Below, piece by piece: positions 36,881 through 44,933 of a stretch of 64,000 nt of DNA (position 1 is its first letter; each line of letters starts with the position of its first letter). Location of the stretch: NCBI GenBank assembly GCA_009720755.1, contig WNKV01000009.1:1-64000 (forward strand), read 5' to 3'. This DNA is from Rhodoplanes serenus (GTDB taxonomy: Bacteria; Pseudomonadota; Alphaproteobacteria; Rhizobiales; Xanthobacteraceae). The notes beneath the pieces are model-generated. The model did not search any database and was not told where the DNA came from. It saw only the letters and a program-made list of their open reading frames with translations. The position numbers and the translations under genes are program-made.

Positions 36881-37542
36881 GCGGGCTCGCGGGAATGAAG
36901 CTTGCGCTGAAGGAACTGGCGCTCGACCGCGATGGTCCGTCTCGATCGACCTCGACTCGTCCTGATCATCACTTTACTCGCGCGCCGGCTGCACTGTCCA
37001 CCCGTGGACCCGAATTCCGGACCAGACTCGCGACGGATCGGTACTGGCGGTACTGGCGGGCGATGCCGGGCGTCGCGTCGGGCGGACACGCCCGCGATGT
37101 CGGCAGGCGCGTCGTGCGGGCCACGTCGCTGCACGTCGGTGTCTCGCGGTGAAACCGCACCGCCGCGATCGCGCGTCGACGATGACGGTATCGTGGTTCT
37201 GATCCCGCTGTCGTCCATTCCCGCGAAATCCGCGATCGCCGAGGCGGCGGCGGTGCCGTCGCTCCGCTCCTCGGTGGGTGAGCCGTCGCATCGTAGGCCA
37301 TTCTTTTCTGTCCCGCCGTTCCCGCAGGTCTTCCACGCGCTCCATGCAGTGGCCATCGTACTTGTCCGGATATACTGTACGTACGTACAGTCTAACGTGG
37401 CGATGCGGCGAAACCACGATCCCCGGATCGCCGCGACGGCAGCCGACGCTCTTCGCGCCGCACGCGGAGGGCGACGCCGGACATTCGCCCGGTCGCCCGG
37501 CTCCCGTCGCGACGATCGTTCAAGAACCCTGGGTGTTCGAGC
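36881..37542. other. Divergent regulatory region of the catabolic island
   Basis: This 662-base spacer is much longer than needed for a promoter. It contains a perfect 18-base palindrome at 37374-37391. Several overlapping reading frames exist on both strands, but none has a recognisable sequence, ribosome-binding site or consistent codon use. The rest appears featureless. Confidence 0.5.
37374..37391. promoter_or_regulatory. Perfect 18-bp palindrome, probable TetR operator
   Basis: ACTGTACGT/ACGTACAGT is self-complementary over all 18 bases. It lies 152 bases upstream of the MFS start and about 490 bases from the TetR gene's start, in the only divergent promoter region of the island. Palindromes of this size are standard TetR-dimer sites. 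Extreme alternation of GTAC also makes it a possible chance repeat, but symmetry over 18 bases is strong. Confidence 0.7.
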
Positions 37543-38778
37543 ATGAAGAACGACAACACCAAATGGCGTGTCCTGGCTGGCGGATTCGCCGGCTACACGT
37601 TCGATGCCATGGATCTCGTGCTGCTGGCCATGGCGTTCCAGCCGATCATGGCGGATCTCGGCCTGTCACGGTCGGAGGCGGGCCTGCTCGCCACCGCGAC
37701 CCTGATCGGCGTCGGCATCTCCAGCGTCGTGATGGGCTGGTACGCCGACAACTACGGCCGCCGCAAGGCGATGCTGTGGTCGATCATCAGCTTCAGCATT
37801 CTGACCATGGCGATCGCCTTCACCAGCACCTGGCTGGAGATCCTGATCCTGCGCTTCCTGGCCGGCCTCGGCCTCGGTGGCCTGTGGGGCGTCATCGCTG
37901 CTTACATCGCCGAGACCTGGCCGACCGAGCAGCGCGGCCGCGCCGCCGCCTTCGTGATGAGCTCGTTCCCGGTTGGCGTCGGCCTCGCCTCGTTCCTGGC
38001 CGGCAAGATCATTCCCATGTGGGGCTGGCGGGCGCTGTTCCTCACTGCCGGCATCGCGCTGATCGTCGCGGTGTATGTCTACTTCTTCGTGCCGGAATCG
38101 GAAGCCTGGAAGGCGCAGCGCGACGCCCGTCAGCGCGGCGAGGGCAAGACCGCCGAGAAGGTGTCGGTGAAGGAGATCTTCGCGCCGGGGCTCGCCAAGA
38201 ACACCATCCTGGCGACCCTGATCTCGGCCTTCGCGCTGACCGCCTATTGGGGCACCACGACCTGGCTGCCGACCTATCTGGTCAAGGAGCGGGGCCTGTC
38301 GGTCGCCGACATGGGCATGTTCATGACCATCCTCAGCGTCGGCATGTTCTTCGGCTACAACGTGTTCGGCTGGATCGCCGACTTCATCGGCAAGCGCAAC
38401 GCGCTGCTCCTGTCGCTCGCCGGCTCGGCCGTGATGCTCGCCGTGTATGCGATGACCGAGAACCACGCCACGCTGCTGTGGATGGGGCCGGCCTATGCGT
38501 TCTTCATGGCCTTCGTCGGCCTGATGGGCTCGTACTACGGCGAGCTGTTCCCGACCCGCATCCGCACCACCGGCTCGGGCTTCTGCTTCAACGTCGGGCG
38601 CGGCATCTCGGCCTTCGCGCCGTTCATCCTCGGCGGCATCGCGACGGCGACCTCGTTGCAGACCAGCATCCTGCTCTGCGCCATCCCGTTCCTGCTCGCC
38701 GCCATCCTGACGGCCTTCCTGCCGAGCACCGAACGGCCGGCGGCGCAGCCGGCGGCGGTCGCTTCACCGCGGGGCTGA
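37543..38778 (+). CDS. MFS transporter (organic-acid / aromatic-acid type)
   Basis: A 411-residue, twelve-helix major facilitator. The N-terminus WRVLAGGFAGYTFDAMDLVLLAMAFQPIMADLGLSRSEAGLLATATLIGVGISSVVMGWYADNYGRRKAM carries the DGYD-like FDAMD motif and the loop 2-3 signature of the AAHS/metabolite-H+ symporter group. RFLAGLGLGGLWGVIAAYIAETWP and the second-half GWIADFIGKRNALLLS are also typical. It probably imports an organic acid as a proton symporter. It is the first gene of the island, with the presumed TetR operator 152 bases upstream. Confidence 0.88.
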   Translation: MKNDNTKWRVLAGGFAGYTFDAMDLVLLAMAFQPIMADLGLSRSEAGLLATATLIGVGISSVVMGWYADNYGRRKAMLWSIISFSILTMAIAFTSTWLEILILRFLAGLGLGGLWGVIAAYIAETWPTEQRGRAAAFVMSSFPVGVGLASFLAGKIIPMWGWRALFLTAGIALIVAVYVYFFVPESEAWKAQRDARQRGEGKTAEKVSVKEIFAPGLAKNTILATLISAFALTAYWGTTTWLPTYLVKERGLSVADMGMFMTILSVGMFFGYNVFGWIADFIGKRNALLLSLAGSAVMLAVYAMTENHATLLWMGPAYAFFMAFVGLMGSYYGELFPTRIRTTGSGFCFNVGRGISAFAPFILGGIATATSLQTSILLCAIPFLLAAILTAFLPSTERPAAQPAAVASPRG

Positions 38779-38893
38779 TCCTCCCGCCCGCCCCGCACCC
38801 CGCGTCCGCAGTCGGCGGACGCGGGGACCCCCTCGAGCGGACCCGACCAGCGACGGCGCGCGCCGGCGGCCGGGTCTGGAATTGGAGACCATC

Positions 38894-39667
38894 ATGCGCA
38901 AGATCATCGACCTTTCCATCTACTTCGAGAACGGCACACTGGCCGATCCGCCGATCTACGAGCCGAAGATCAACTACCGGAACCACAAGGAGACCGTCGA
39001 CGAGCTGCTGCCGTTCTTCCCTGGCCTGAAGGCCGAGGACCTGCCCGACGGCGAAGCCTGGGCGATCGAATGGGTGCAGATCACCACCCACAACGGCACG
39101 CATCTCGACGCGCCTTATCACTTCGCCTCGACCATGAGCCGCGGTGAGCGCGCCATCACCATCGACGAGGTGCCGCTCGACTGGTGCTTCCAGCCCGGCG
39201 TGAAGCTCGACTTCCGCCATTTCCCGGACGGCTACGTGGCGACCGCCGGCGACGTCGAAGCCGAGCTGAAGCGCATCGGCCATACGCTGAAGCCGCTGGA
39301 GATCGTCGTCGTCAACACCCGCGCGGGCGAATGTTACGGGCGCGAAGGCTACGTGGCGGCCGGCTGCGGCATGGGCCGCGACGCGACCCTCTATCTCACC
39401 GAGCGGGGCGTGCGGGTGACCGGCACCGACGCCTGGAGCTGGGATGCGCCGTTCGTCTACACGGCCAAGAAATATGCGGAGACCAAGAACGCCGGCCTGA
39501 TCTGGGAGGGCCACAAGTCCGGTCGCGAGGTCGGCTATTGCCACATCGAGAAGCTGCATAATCTCGAGCTGCTGCCGCCGACCGGCTTCACCGTCGCCTG
39601 CTTCCCGGCGAAGATCCGCGGCGCCTCCGCCGGCTGGACGCGCGCCGTCGCGATCCTGGACGCCTGA
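38894..39667 (+). CDS. Cyclase-family hydrolase (kynurenine-formamidase-like)
   Basis: A 257-residue metal-dependent hydrolase of the cyclase family (PF04199 group). The metal site motif HNGTHLDAPYHF gives ligands His66, His70 and Asp72; the DATLYLTERGVRVTGTDAWSWDAPF and CHIEKLHNLELLPPTGFTVACFPAKIRGASAGWTRAVAIL blocks complete the active site. Family members hydrolyse cyclic or formyl amides and lactones (arylformamidase, isatin hydrolase). Here it probably opens the imported substrate. GGAG precedes the ATG at 38894. It follows the MFS gene by 115 bases. Confidence 0.88.
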   Translation: MRKIIDLSIYFENGTLADPPIYEPKINYRNHKETVDELLPFFPGLKAEDLPDGEAWAIEWVQITTHNGTHLDAPYHFASTMSRGERAITIDEVPLDWCFQPGVKLDFRHFPDGYVATAGDVEAELKRIGHTLKPLEIVVVNTRAGECYGREGYVAAGCGMGRDATLYLTERGVRVTGTDAWSWDAPFVYTAKKYAETKNAGLIWEGHKSGREVGYCHIEKLHNLELLPPTGFTVACFPAKIRGASAGWTRAVAILDA

Positions 39668-39731
39668 CGCGGCGACGGTACGGCTCTCCTCCCGCCCCGT
39701 TCCCTCCGCGGGATGGGGCGCGGCCGCGTCC

Positions 39732-39833
39732 AGACCGGAATCCGATCCAACTGGATCGGACTCCGCTCCAGGAGTCTTTGCGTGGTCGCATTTTGCCCGG
39801 CGAGCCGGCGTCCACCTCGCCGGAAAATGCTCC
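39732..39833 (+). repeat. Dispersed 100-bp intergenic repeat, copy C
   Basis: This is the same element and orientation as copies A and B: CCGGAATCCGATCC / GGATCGGACTCCGCTC, then AGGAGTCTTTGCGTGGTCGC, then GGCGAGCCGGCGTCCACCTCGCC and GGAAAATGCTCC. It lies between the cyclase stop and the BKACE start (39879), inside the presumed operon. Confidence 0.85.
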
Positions 39834-39878
39834 GTGCCGCCGCATCACCGTCGATCCCCCGAACCCTCAGGAGTTGTC

Positions 39879-40829
39879 ATGTCCAAACTCGTCATCACCG
39901 CCGCGGTGACCGGATCGGTGCACACGCCGAGCCTGTCGCCCTACCTGCCGGTGACACCCGCCGAGATCGCGGCCGATGCCGTGAAGGCCGTGCGGGCCGG
40001 CGCCGCCCTGGTGCATGTGCACGCCCGTGATCCGCAGACCGGCAAGCCGAGCGCCGATCCGAAGCTCTACGAGGAGATCGTCCGCCGCATCAGCGCCGAG
40101 ACCGATGCGCCGATCTGCATCACCACCGGCGGCTCGAAGGAGATGACGGTGGCGGAGCGCGCCCGCTCGGTGATGCTGCTGAAGCCGGAGCTGGCGTCGC
40201 TCAACACCGGCTCGATGAACTTCGCGCTGCATCCGCTTGCCGCCAAGATCAAGGAGCCGAAGTTCGACTGGGAGATTCCCTTCCTCGAAGCCACGGAAGA
40301 CTGGATCTTCCCGAACACCTTCAAGACGCTACGCGAGTTCGCGACGTTCATGGCCGAGGCCCGCACCAAGCCGGAGCTCGAAGTCTACGATGCCGGCATG
40401 CTGGGCAACATCCAGTTCCTGATCGGCACCGGCGTACTGACCCCGCCCGTGCATGTTCAGTTCGTGCTCGGCATTCTCGGCGGCATGCCGGCGACGGTGG
40501 GGAACCTGGTGTTCCTCTACGAGTCCGCCTGCCGCATGCTCGGCGAGAAGACCTTCACCTGGTCGCTGTCGGCGGCGGGTCGCGCGCAGCTGCCCATGAT
40601 GGCGACCGCCATGGGCATGGGCGGCAATGTCCGGGTCGGGCTCGAGGACAATCTCTATCTGGCGCCCAAGCAGCTCGCCAAGTCCAGCGCCGAGCAGGTG
40701 GAGCGCGTCGTCGCCATCGCGCAGGCGCTGAGCATCCCGGTCGCGACACCGGCCGAGGCGCGACAGATCCTCGGCCTCAAGGGCGCCGACGCGGTCGGCT
40801 GGACCACGGCGGCCGCGCCGACGGCGTGA
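39879..40829 (+). CDS. Beta-keto acid cleavage enzyme (BKACE family)
   Basis: A 316-residue TIM-barrel zinc enzyme that condenses a beta-keto acid with acetyl-CoA and splits it to acetoacetate and a new acyl-CoA. Zinc ligands His46 and His48 lie in GAALVHVHARDPQTGKPSADPKLYEEIVRRI. ITTGGSKEMTVAERARSVMLLKPELASLNTGSMNF, FPNTFKTLREFATFM and the C-terminal MATAMGMGGNVRVGLEDNLYLAPKQLAKSSAEQVERVVAIAQAL are all diagnostic. The true substrate is not readable from sequence; known ones include 3-keto-5-aminohexanoate and dehydrocarnitine. GGAG precedes the ATG. The adjacent CoA-transferase genes would process the acetoacetate it makes. Confidence 0.92.
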   Translation: MSKLVITAAVTGSVHTPSLSPYLPVTPAEIAADAVKAVRAGAALVHVHARDPQTGKPSADPKLYEEIVRRISAETDAPICITTGGSKEMTVAERARSVMLLKPELASLNTGSMNFALHPLAAKIKEPKFDWEIPFLEATEDWIFPNTFKTLREFATFMAEARTKPELEVYDAGMLGNIQFLIGTGVLTPPVHVQFVLGILGGMPATVGNLVFLYESACRMLGEKTFTWSLSAAGRAQLPMMATAMGMGGNVRVGLEDNLYLAPKQLAKSSAEQVERVVAIAQALSIPVATPAEARQILGLKGADAVGWTTAAAPTA

Positions 40830-40873
40830 CGCCGCGCCCGGTCGTCGTCATCGCCGGGCTCGGCTTCTCCCCT

Positions 40874-40906
40874 CGTCACCGCCGGGCTCGACCCGGCGGT
40901 TCATCG
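40874..40906. repeat. Short dispersed intergenic repeat (33 bp)
   Basis: CGTCACCGCCGGGCTCGACC-CGGCGGTTCATCG recurs with few changes at 47185-47217. It is a hairpin-forming CCGCCGGG/CCCGGCGG unit of a type common in Hyphomicrobiales intergenic DNA. Confidence 0.6.
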
Positions 40907-41006
40907 ATCACGCGACAAGCGCTCGTCCGATCGTGATGGTCGCGCGGGGCGAGCCCGCGCGTGACCAAGCAGGATGGATGCGCGGGGTGTGCCGCGTATC
41001 GGGGCC

Positions 41007-41043
41007 GAAACAGAAAACCCGCGGGGAGGGGCTCCCGCGGGTT
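41007..41043 (-). terminator. Intrinsic terminator of the CoA-transferase operon
   Basis: On the minus strand AACCCGCGGG, an 8-base loop, CCCGCGGGTT form a 10-bp perfect stem (41016-41043) followed by TTTTCTGTTT. It lies 31 bases past the stop of the CoA-transferase B subunit. Confidence 0.8.
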
Positions 41044-41073
41044 CCTGTTCACCTGTTTTCGCAGGGGTGGCCG

Positions 41074-41736
41074 TCAGGCGGCGACCCCGAGATCCATCTC
41101 CGGCACGTCATCCGGAATGATCAGCTTGGCGCTGGTGGCTGCGACGATCTGCTCGATCGTGACGCCCGGCGCCCGCTCGCGCAGCACCAGCCCGTCGTCG
41201 GTGGGCTCGATGACGGCGAGATCGGTGACGATCAGGCTGATGCGCCGGATCGAGGTGAGCGGCAGGGTGCACTTCGGCACGATCTTGGGCGCGCCCTTGG
41301 CGGTGTGGTTCATCGCCACGATCACGCGGCGAGCGCCGGTGACGAGATCCATGGCGCCACCCATGCCGGGTACCATCTTGCCGGGCACCACCCAATTGGC
41401 GAGCAGGCCGTTCTCGTCCACCTCGAGGGCACCCAGCACGGTGGCGTCGAGATGGCCGCCGCGGATCAGGCCGAACGAATAGGCGCTGTCGATGGTGGCG
41501 GCTCCGGGCACTGCCGAGACGGTGCCGCCGCCGGCATCGGTGAGGTCGGGATCGTCCATGCCCTCCGGCGGCTTGGCGGCCAGCCCGACGATGCCGTTCT
41601 CCGACTCGAACAGCACGTTGGCATGCTCGTCGATGAACTTGGCGACGCCGGTCGGAAGGCCGATGCCGAGATTGACCAGGCTGTTGGGCTTCAGCTCGCG
41701 GGCGACGCGGCGCTGGATGATCTCTTCGGGTTTCAT
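41074..41736 (-). CDS. 3-oxoacid CoA-transferase subunit B
   Basis: A 220-residue beta subunit of a class I CoA-transferase. The catalytic glutamate lies in the SENG motif (Glu46 in VLFESENGIVGL), and IIQRRVARELKPNSLVNLGIGLPTGVAKFI, GGHLDATVLGALEVDENGLLANWVVPGKMVPGMGGAMDLVTGARRVIVAMNHTAKGAPKIV is the family core. With subunit A it moves CoA from succinyl-CoA or acetyl-CoA onto acetoacetate. Its ATG overlaps the A-subunit stop by one base (TGATG). Confidence 0.93.
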   Translation of the reverse strand: MKPEEIIQRRVARELKPNSLVNLGIGLPTGVAKFIDEHANVLFESENGIVGLAAKPPEGMDDPDLTDAGGGTVSAVPGAATIDSAYSFGLIRGGHLDATVLGALEVDENGLLANWVVPGKMVPGMGGAMDLVTGARRVIVAMNHTAKGAPKIVPKCTLPLTSIRRISLIVTDLAVIEPTDDGLVLRERAPGVTIEQIVAATSAKLIIPDDVPEMDLGVAA

Positions 41737-42389
41737 CAGGCGGCCCTCTCGATCAGGTAGTCGACCACGACGCCCGGCGTCTTGACGACGTCGGGAGAGA
41801 TCATGCCCACGGGGAGGATCTCGCGCGGCTCGCAGATCACCGTCTCGGCGGCGAGCGCCATGATCGGATTGAAGTTGGTGGCGGTGAGCTGGTACTGGAG
41901 GTTGCCGCTGTAGTCGGCCTGATCGGCGGCGATCAGCGCGAAGTCGGCCTTGAGGGGCTTGGCGAGCAGCCACTTCTCGCCGTCGATCTCCACCACCTGC
42001 TGGCCTTCCGCCGCGATGGTGCCGAGGCCGGTCTTGGTCAGCACGCCGCCGAGGCCGTAGCCGCCGGCGCGAATGCGCTCGACCAGCGTGCCCTGGGGCA
42101 CCAGCTCGACCTCGATCTGGCCGGCGATCATCGCCTTCTGGGTCTCGGGATTGAGGCCGATATGGGAGGCGACCAGCTTGGACACCGCGCCGGCGCGGAT
42201 CAGCTTGCCGATGTCGACGCCCGGACGGGCGGTGTCGTTGGCGATGACGGTGAGATTGCGCTTGCCGGACTGGGCCAGGGCTTCGAGCAGCCGATGGGGC
42301 GATCCGACGCCCATGAAGCCGCCGATCATGAGACGGGCGCCATCGGGGATGAGCTTGACCGCTTCTTCCGGTTTCAGGTGAGGTTTCAT
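41736..42389 (-). CDS. 3-oxoacid CoA-transferase subunit A
   Basis: A 217-residue alpha subunit: KPEEAVKLIPDGARLMIGGFMGVGSPHRLLEALAQ is the glycine-rich CoA-binding start, and SHIGLNPETQKAMIAGQIEVELVPQGTLVERIRAGGYGLGGVLTKTGLGT is typical of AtoD/ScoA. The two subunits are oriented towards the BKACE gene from the opposite strand, so they form a separate minus-strand operon whose promoter lies in the repeat-bearing region upstream. Start at 42389; the upstream frame is low-quality. Confidence 0.93.
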   Translation of the reverse strand: MKPHLKPEEAVKLIPDGARLMIGGFMGVGSPHRLLEALAQSGKRNLTVIANDTARPGVDIGKLIRAGAVSKLVASHIGLNPETQKAMIAGQIEVELVPQGTLVERIRAGGYGLGGVLTKTGLGTIAAEGQQVVEIDGEKWLLAKPLKADFALIAADQADYSGNLQYQLTATNFNPIMALAAETVICEPREILPVGMISPDVVKTPGVVVDYLIERAA

Positions 42390-42787
42390 GAGGACACTCG
42401 TGGTTCGTCGGGGAGCGGCCAGAGTCGCCGCCGGTCCGGGTCCGGAACAGACGTGTGTCCTTATGCTGCGGCGGCGCGAACGCCGCATCGGTAGTACACC
42501 TGAATCGTAGAGCTACGTCCCGTCACCATGTGGCGAGAACAGTGGGACGTGATCCGATGCCGCACGGTCGCCGGCGAGGCGCCTGTTCGACGAATGTGAC
42601 GCCCCGATGCTCACCGCGATGGTCGGCCCGGTGTCTGCTGCCTCACGCATGACAGAGTGATGACAGGGACCTCGTTGTTCCGCATTCCGCCGCATCGTGC
42701 CGCGCTCGGGCGCGTGATGTGATGGCGTGGTGATGTCCCGTTACCGACCGGGATCACGTCGCCGCCACGGACTTCGGCGACGAACCG

Positions 42788-42847
42788 GAGTCGGGCTAAC
42801 CAGAATCGGGCGAGCCAGAGTCGAGCTAACCAGAATCAGGCAACCGG
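42788..42847. repeat. 15-bp minisatellite 1, four units with GANTC sites
   Basis: Units begin at 42788, 42803, 42818 and 42833: GAGTCGGGCTAACCA, GAATCGGGCGAGCCA, GAGTCGAGCTAACCA, GAATCAGGCAACCGG. Every unit starts with GANTC, the CcrM methylation site, giving four such sites at exact 15-base intervals. Confidence 0.8.
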
Positions 42848-42860
42848 GGTCGCACGCATC

Positions 42861-42995
42861 GTCGATGTGAAGGCCGTCGATGTGAAGGCCGTCGATGTCA
42901 GAATGGTCGACGTCAAGATGGTCGACACGAGGATGGCCGATGTGAGGACGGCCGATGTGAGGATGGCCGGTGTCGAGACGGTCGAGTCGACGTGA
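42861..42995. repeat. 15-bp minisatellite 2, nine units
   Basis: Units of the form GTCGATGTGAAGGCC start every 15 bases from 42861: two are identical and seven progressively diverge (GTCGACGTCAAGATG, GCCGATGTGAGGACG and so on). In translation it gives pentapeptide-periodic strings in all frames (for example VDVKA on the plus strand, TILTS on the minus strand). Confidence 0.85.
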
Positions 42996-43168
42996 GACCG
43001 TGTCGCCGCGCCGCTCGTTCTGACACCTGTTCTTTTGTATGAAACGAGATAGCTCACGTGTCGTCTTGTTGCGGTGCACCCGATCATTCAGGGCTGTGTG
43101 ACAGTCGGCCAGCAACCCGGTCCGCTCGAAAAGATTGCAATGCTGTCGAACCCAAGTCGTATTTGCAC

Positions 43169-43184
43169 GTAATAGTCCTATTAC
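43169..43184. promoter_or_regulatory. Palindrome upstream of gntP
   Basis: GTAATAG-TC-CTATTAC is a 7+7 bp inverted repeat about 215 bases upstream of the gntP start. It may be a regulator site (GntR- or TetR-like size). Its core ATAGTCCTAT also occurs at about 25320. Confidence 0.5.
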
Positions 43185-43398
43185 CTAGGTCAGGAGCGTT
43201 TGATAAAAGTCAAAGCTGCGGCAGGAGGCCGCGCCTACAGGCTGACCACTCCGAAAACGTTCACCTTGTCGTCGGTCGTCGGCAAGGCGTCAGCTCTCAC
43301 GCTCAAATGTCCTGCCGCGCACAGTAGAGGCGCAACTCTCCTCCAGTAAAAATCTCCGGCGCGCCAGCACGTTTCCAAAGTCTCGGGGGTGCACGTCT

Positions 43399-44790
43399 AT
43401 GAATTTCCTGATCTGCATAGGAGCGCTCGCGTTCCTGATGTTCGTCGCCTATCGCGGCTACAGCGTGATCCTCTTCGCGCCTGTGGCCGCCATGGGCGCG
43501 GTGCTGCTCACCGATCCAGCCGCCGTTCCGCCGATCTTCACAGGCCTGTTCATGGAGCGGATGGTCGTCTTCGTGAAGCTGTACTTCCCGGTGTTCTTGC
43601 TCGGCGCCGTGTTCGGCAAGGTCATCGAGCTGTCGGGCTTCTCACGCTCGATCGTCACTGCGGTGATCGGTCTGATCGGCCGTGAGCGCGCCATGGTGTC
43701 GATCGTCGCGGTGTGCTGCCTGCTCACCTATGGCGGCGTCTCGCTGTTCGTGGTGGTGTTCGCGGTCTATCCGTTCGCCGCCGAGATGTTCCGCCAGAGC
43801 GACATTCCGAAACGCCTGATTCCGGGCACCATCGCGCTCGGCGCTTTCACGGCGACGATGGATTCGTTCCCCGGCACGCCGCAGATCCAGAACATTATTC
43901 CGACCACCTTCTTCAAGACCACGACCTGGGCGGCGCCCGTTCTCGGCACCTTCGGGGGCCTGTTCATCCTCACGGTGGGCCTGCTGTATCTGGAGTGGCG
44001 CCGCCGCTCCGCCCTGAAGGCGGGCGAGGGCTACGGCACCGGCCACATCAACGAGCCTGAGCCGATCGCCGCCGAGAAGCTGCCGAACCCGATCATCGCG
44101 ATGTCGCCGCTGGTCATCGTGCTGGTGATGAACTTCATCTTCACCGACCTGATCAAGCGGCTCTATCCGGCCACCGTCGAGGTCGCGTTGATCCCGGGCG
44201 GCTCCAAGGTGATCCAGCAGACGGCGTCGGTCGCCGCCATCTGGGCCGTCGAGGGCGCCCTCATCATCGGTATCCTGATGGTGCTCGCCTTTGCCTGGAA
44301 GGCCGTCACCGCGAAATTCGCGGCCGGCAGCCAGCAGGCCGTCGCGGGCTCGCTGCTCGCCTCGCTCAACACCGCCTCCGAGTACGGCTTCGGCGCCGTC
44401 ATCGCGGCGCTGCCGGGCTTCATCTTCATCCGTGACGCGCTGACCGCGATCCCCAACCCGCTGGTCAACATCGCCATCTCGGTGACGGTGCTGGCCGGCA
44501 TCACCGGCTCGGCATCGGGTGGCATGTCGATCGCGCTCGCCGCGATGGCCGACCAGTTCGTCGCCATGGCGAACGCCGCGCAGATCCCGCTCGAGGTGCT
44601 GCACCGGGTCGCCTCGATGGCGTCCGGCGGCATGGATACGCTGCCGCACAACGGCGCCGTGATCACGCTGCTCAATGTCACCGGCCTGACTCACCGGCAG
44701 TCCTACAAGGACATCTTCGCCATCACGGTGATCAAGACCGGCAGCGTGTTCGTGGTGATCGCCCTCTACTATCTGACCGGCCTCGTCTAG
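43399..44790 (+). CDS. GntP-family permease (3-hydroxybutyrate/gluconate type)
   Basis: A 463-residue inner-membrane transporter with about twelve helices (NFLICIGALAFLMFVAYRGYSVILFAPVAAMGAVLLTD, LYFPVFLLGAVFGKVIELSGFSRSIV, AMVSIVAVCCLLTYGGVSLFVVVFAVYPFAAEMFRQSDIPKRLIPGTIALGAFTATMDSFPGTPQIQNIIPTTFF). The GITGSASGGMSIAL and MASGGMDTLPHNGAVITLL blocks are typical of the branch found with 3-hydroxybutyrate dehydrogenase. It probably imports D-3-hydroxybutyrate or a related hydroxy acid. It is followed by bdhA in the same direction. Confidence 0.88.
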   Translation: MNFLICIGALAFLMFVAYRGYSVILFAPVAAMGAVLLTDPAAVPPIFTGLFMERMVVFVKLYFPVFLLGAVFGKVIELSGFSRSIVTAVIGLIGRERAMVSIVAVCCLLTYGGVSLFVVVFAVYPFAAEMFRQSDIPKRLIPGTIALGAFTATMDSFPGTPQIQNIIPTTFFKTTTWAAPVLGTFGGLFILTVGLLYLEWRRRSALKAGEGYGTGHINEPEPIAAEKLPNPIIAMSPLVIVLVMNFIFTDLIKRLYPATVEVALIPGGSKVIQQTASVAAIWAVEGALIIGILMVLAFAWKAVTAKFAAGSQQAVAGSLLASLNTASEYGFGAVIAALPGFIFIRDALTAIPNPLVNIAISVTVLAGITGSASGGMSIALAAMADQFVAMANAAQIPLEVLHRVASMASGGMDTLPHNGAVITLLNVTGLTHRQSYKDIFAITVIKTGSVFVVIALYYLTGLV

Positions 44791-44800
44791 GGCCGGCCCC

Positions 44801-44824
44801 GCCGTGCGGCTTCGGCCGCACGGC
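44801..44824 (+). terminator. Perfect UUCG-tetraloop hairpin after gntP
   Basis: GCCGTGCGGC-TTCG-GCCGCACGGC is a 10-bp perfect stem with the very stable UUCG loop, 10 bases past the gntP stop. Only a weak T-containing tail follows, so it may attenuate or stabilise the transcript between gntP and bdhA. Confidence 0.65.
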
Positions 44825-44933
44825 TTCGTCGCGGTCCGATCGCGCGGGATCGACGGGGTGCTCCCGCGACGGCGACCGGATCATCGGCGGGCGGCGCGTT
44901 CGCCGGTCGTGACACTGGAGCAGGGAGAGTCTC

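Larger units (their letters stand above)
42390..43398. other. Gene-poor 1-kb region between CoA-transferase and gntP
   Basis: This holds the divergent promoters for the CoA-transferase operon and gntP, two adjoining 15-base minisatellites (42788-42847 and 42861-42995) and a palindrome (43169-43184). Minus-strand reading frames of 124 and 83 codons run through the repeats because the unit is a multiple of three; neither has a ribosome-binding site or recognisable sequence, so no gene is called. From 43030 the DNA is AT-richer, as expected for a promoter. Confidence 0.5.

Noticed and set aside
36881-37542. Several 100-200 codon frames in the long TetR-MFS spacer
   Set aside because: They overlap each other on both strands, have no ribosome-binding site, and look compositional.
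42861-42995. CRISPR array
   Set aside because: The units are 15 bases and contiguous with no unique spacers; no cas genes are present.
42741-43115. 124- and 83-codon minus-strand frames giving pentapeptide-like repeats
   Set aside because: The repeats come from a 15-bp minisatellite that opens all frames; no ribosome-binding site, and the i-1 position lacks the Asp/Asn of true pentapeptide-repeat proteins. Reported as a repeat instead.
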